Below the pieces are notes generated by a model. The model searched no databases. It was not told the DNA's origin and saw nothing but the letters and a program-made list of their open reading frames with translations. From an uncultured Clostridia bacterium (lineage in GTDB: Bacteria > Bacillota > Clostridia > Oscillospirales > Ruminococcaceae): DNA of 64,000 nt. The stretch lies in the NCBI GenBank assembly GCA_947629335.1, contig CANRDI010000001.1:343572-407571 (forward strand), read 5' to 3'. A program made the position numbers and the translations under genes. Each line of letters starts with the position of its first letter. Position 1 is the first letter of the stretch. Positions 63,306-64,000 of this stretch are shown piece after piece.

Positions 63306-64000
63306 TCAATTCGCTCCCTTTTCAAACAAAACGCTTGAAAAAGTTTTGAAGACAATCTTTATATCCAACAGGAACGACCGGTTATGTACATAATAAAGTT
63401 CCATTTTCTGTCGTTCTCCTGTTTTGTACAGTGCATCATTTCTTGCGTAAGCCTGCCAATAGCCGGTAAGTCCGGGCTTTACGGAAAGCAACAACTTCTG
63501 TTCTTCCGGATTATAGTTTTCTTCCATCTCCGATTGAATGATCGGACAAGGACCAACCACCGACATATCCCCTTTTTAAAGGATATTGATTGGTATCAGC
63601 GGAAGTTTGTCAAGGCTCATTCGCTTTAATCTTGCGCCAAAACACTTGTCGCCGTCACCGACTTTTTTGTACCCGATAAGCCGCGGGTCGTCTTTAATTT
63701 TGTATTCCCGCTTATATTCTTCAAGCTGTTCGGGCGTCAGCATATTTTCAAGATCATCGGCGTTCTTTTTCATACTTCTCAGCTTGCATACCTTAATTTC
63801 AGCATGATCTTTGCCAACACGCTTATGACAATAAAACGGACTTCCTTTATCTTTTGTCATAATAATAAGTGAAATCAGTCCGAGCGGTATTAACAGAATA
63901 ATACTTATGATCAATGATGATATAATATCAAACCCTCTTTTGAAGAAGTCATAAACCGGTTTTTGCTTAAATTCAATTGTTTGAATATGAGGTGCAGTTT
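63306..64000 (-). pseudogene. Initiating sugar-1-phosphate transferase (PglC/WcaJ-like), in-frame stop, cut by window edge
   Basis: The frame is open from 64000: IEFKQKPVYDFFKRGFDIISSLIISIILLIPLGLISLII (re-entrant membrane helix region), then GSPFYCHKRVGKDHAEIKVCKLRSM. The catalytic SLDE dyad reads SLDK (Glu to Lys). A TAA interrupts INIL*KGDMSVVG at ~63576, and the conserved GPRP is GPCP. The remainder (SVKPGLTGYWQAYARND) is normal. The family loads the first sugar phosphate onto undecaprenyl phosphate. The three changes predict an inactive protein. The N-terminus is outside the window. Confidence 0.8.

Overview
The window looks like a chromosomal segment of an endospore-forming Clostridia bacterium of the Ruminococcaceae/Oscillospiraceae type. 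The evidence is a SipL-like SPOCS+LysM protein next to SpoIVA, a sporulation-type D,D-carboxypeptidase, a FeoA-FeoB fusion, consensus TTGACA/TATAAT promoters, strong GGAGG ribosome sites and moderate-to-low GC. The assignment rests on gene content only.

Layout. 1-2.9 kb: tail of tex, three orphan small genes and a RelB/YafQ-type toxin-antitoxin pair. 2.9-7.4 kb: a large membrane protein, tRNA-Ser(TGA), enolase. 7.4-16.9 kb: CorA, sipL-spoIVA, a MATE pump, a YdbC/PC4-like protein with a phosphoesterase, a dacF-like carboxypeptidase with rlmH. 17-24 kb: feoAB and a heterodimeric ABC exporter with one degenerate ATP site. 24-32 kb: dusB-DUF815-lipoprotein operon, an acyltransferase-like membrane protein, lon and engB. 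32-35 kb: a probable thiol/redox-stress operon (Gpx, TSCPD protein, two flavodoxins) next to a MarR gene with palindromic operator candidates. 35-41 kb: a TPR-like protein, asnB, a cysteine desulfurase with DUF3343, and an XRE regulator with a membrane protein.

41.5-47 kb is an island behind a tRNA-Met/tRNA-Glu pair. It holds an intact 1015-residue reverse transcriptase-nitrilase fusion of the defence-associated (DRT type 1 / UG) kind. It is flanked by small orphan or broken ORFs and by a frameshifted C-terminal remnant of a DUF6017 replication-initiator protein typical of integrative conjugative elements. 47-52 kb carries three ferredoxin-type aldo/keto reductases, the first frameshifted in an A7 run, and an ECF transporter S component.

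52.6-64 kb is a surface-polysaccharide locus read leftwards: glf, a truncated pseG-like gene, neuB, neuA fused to a PseG-like domain, flippase, polymerase, three glycosyltransferases and the initiating sugar transferase. Apart from glf and neuB, every gene there is broken by frameshifts, in-frame stops or truncation. This is either a dying nonulosonic-acid (sialic-acid-like) capsule locus or an error-rich assembly end.

The gaps between genes are unusually structured. At least ten copies of a terminator-like and GC-hairpin repeat family occur. A ~188-bp repeat is present in tandem at two loci in opposite orientation. A ~113-bp MITE-like element with terminal inverted repeats is present three times.
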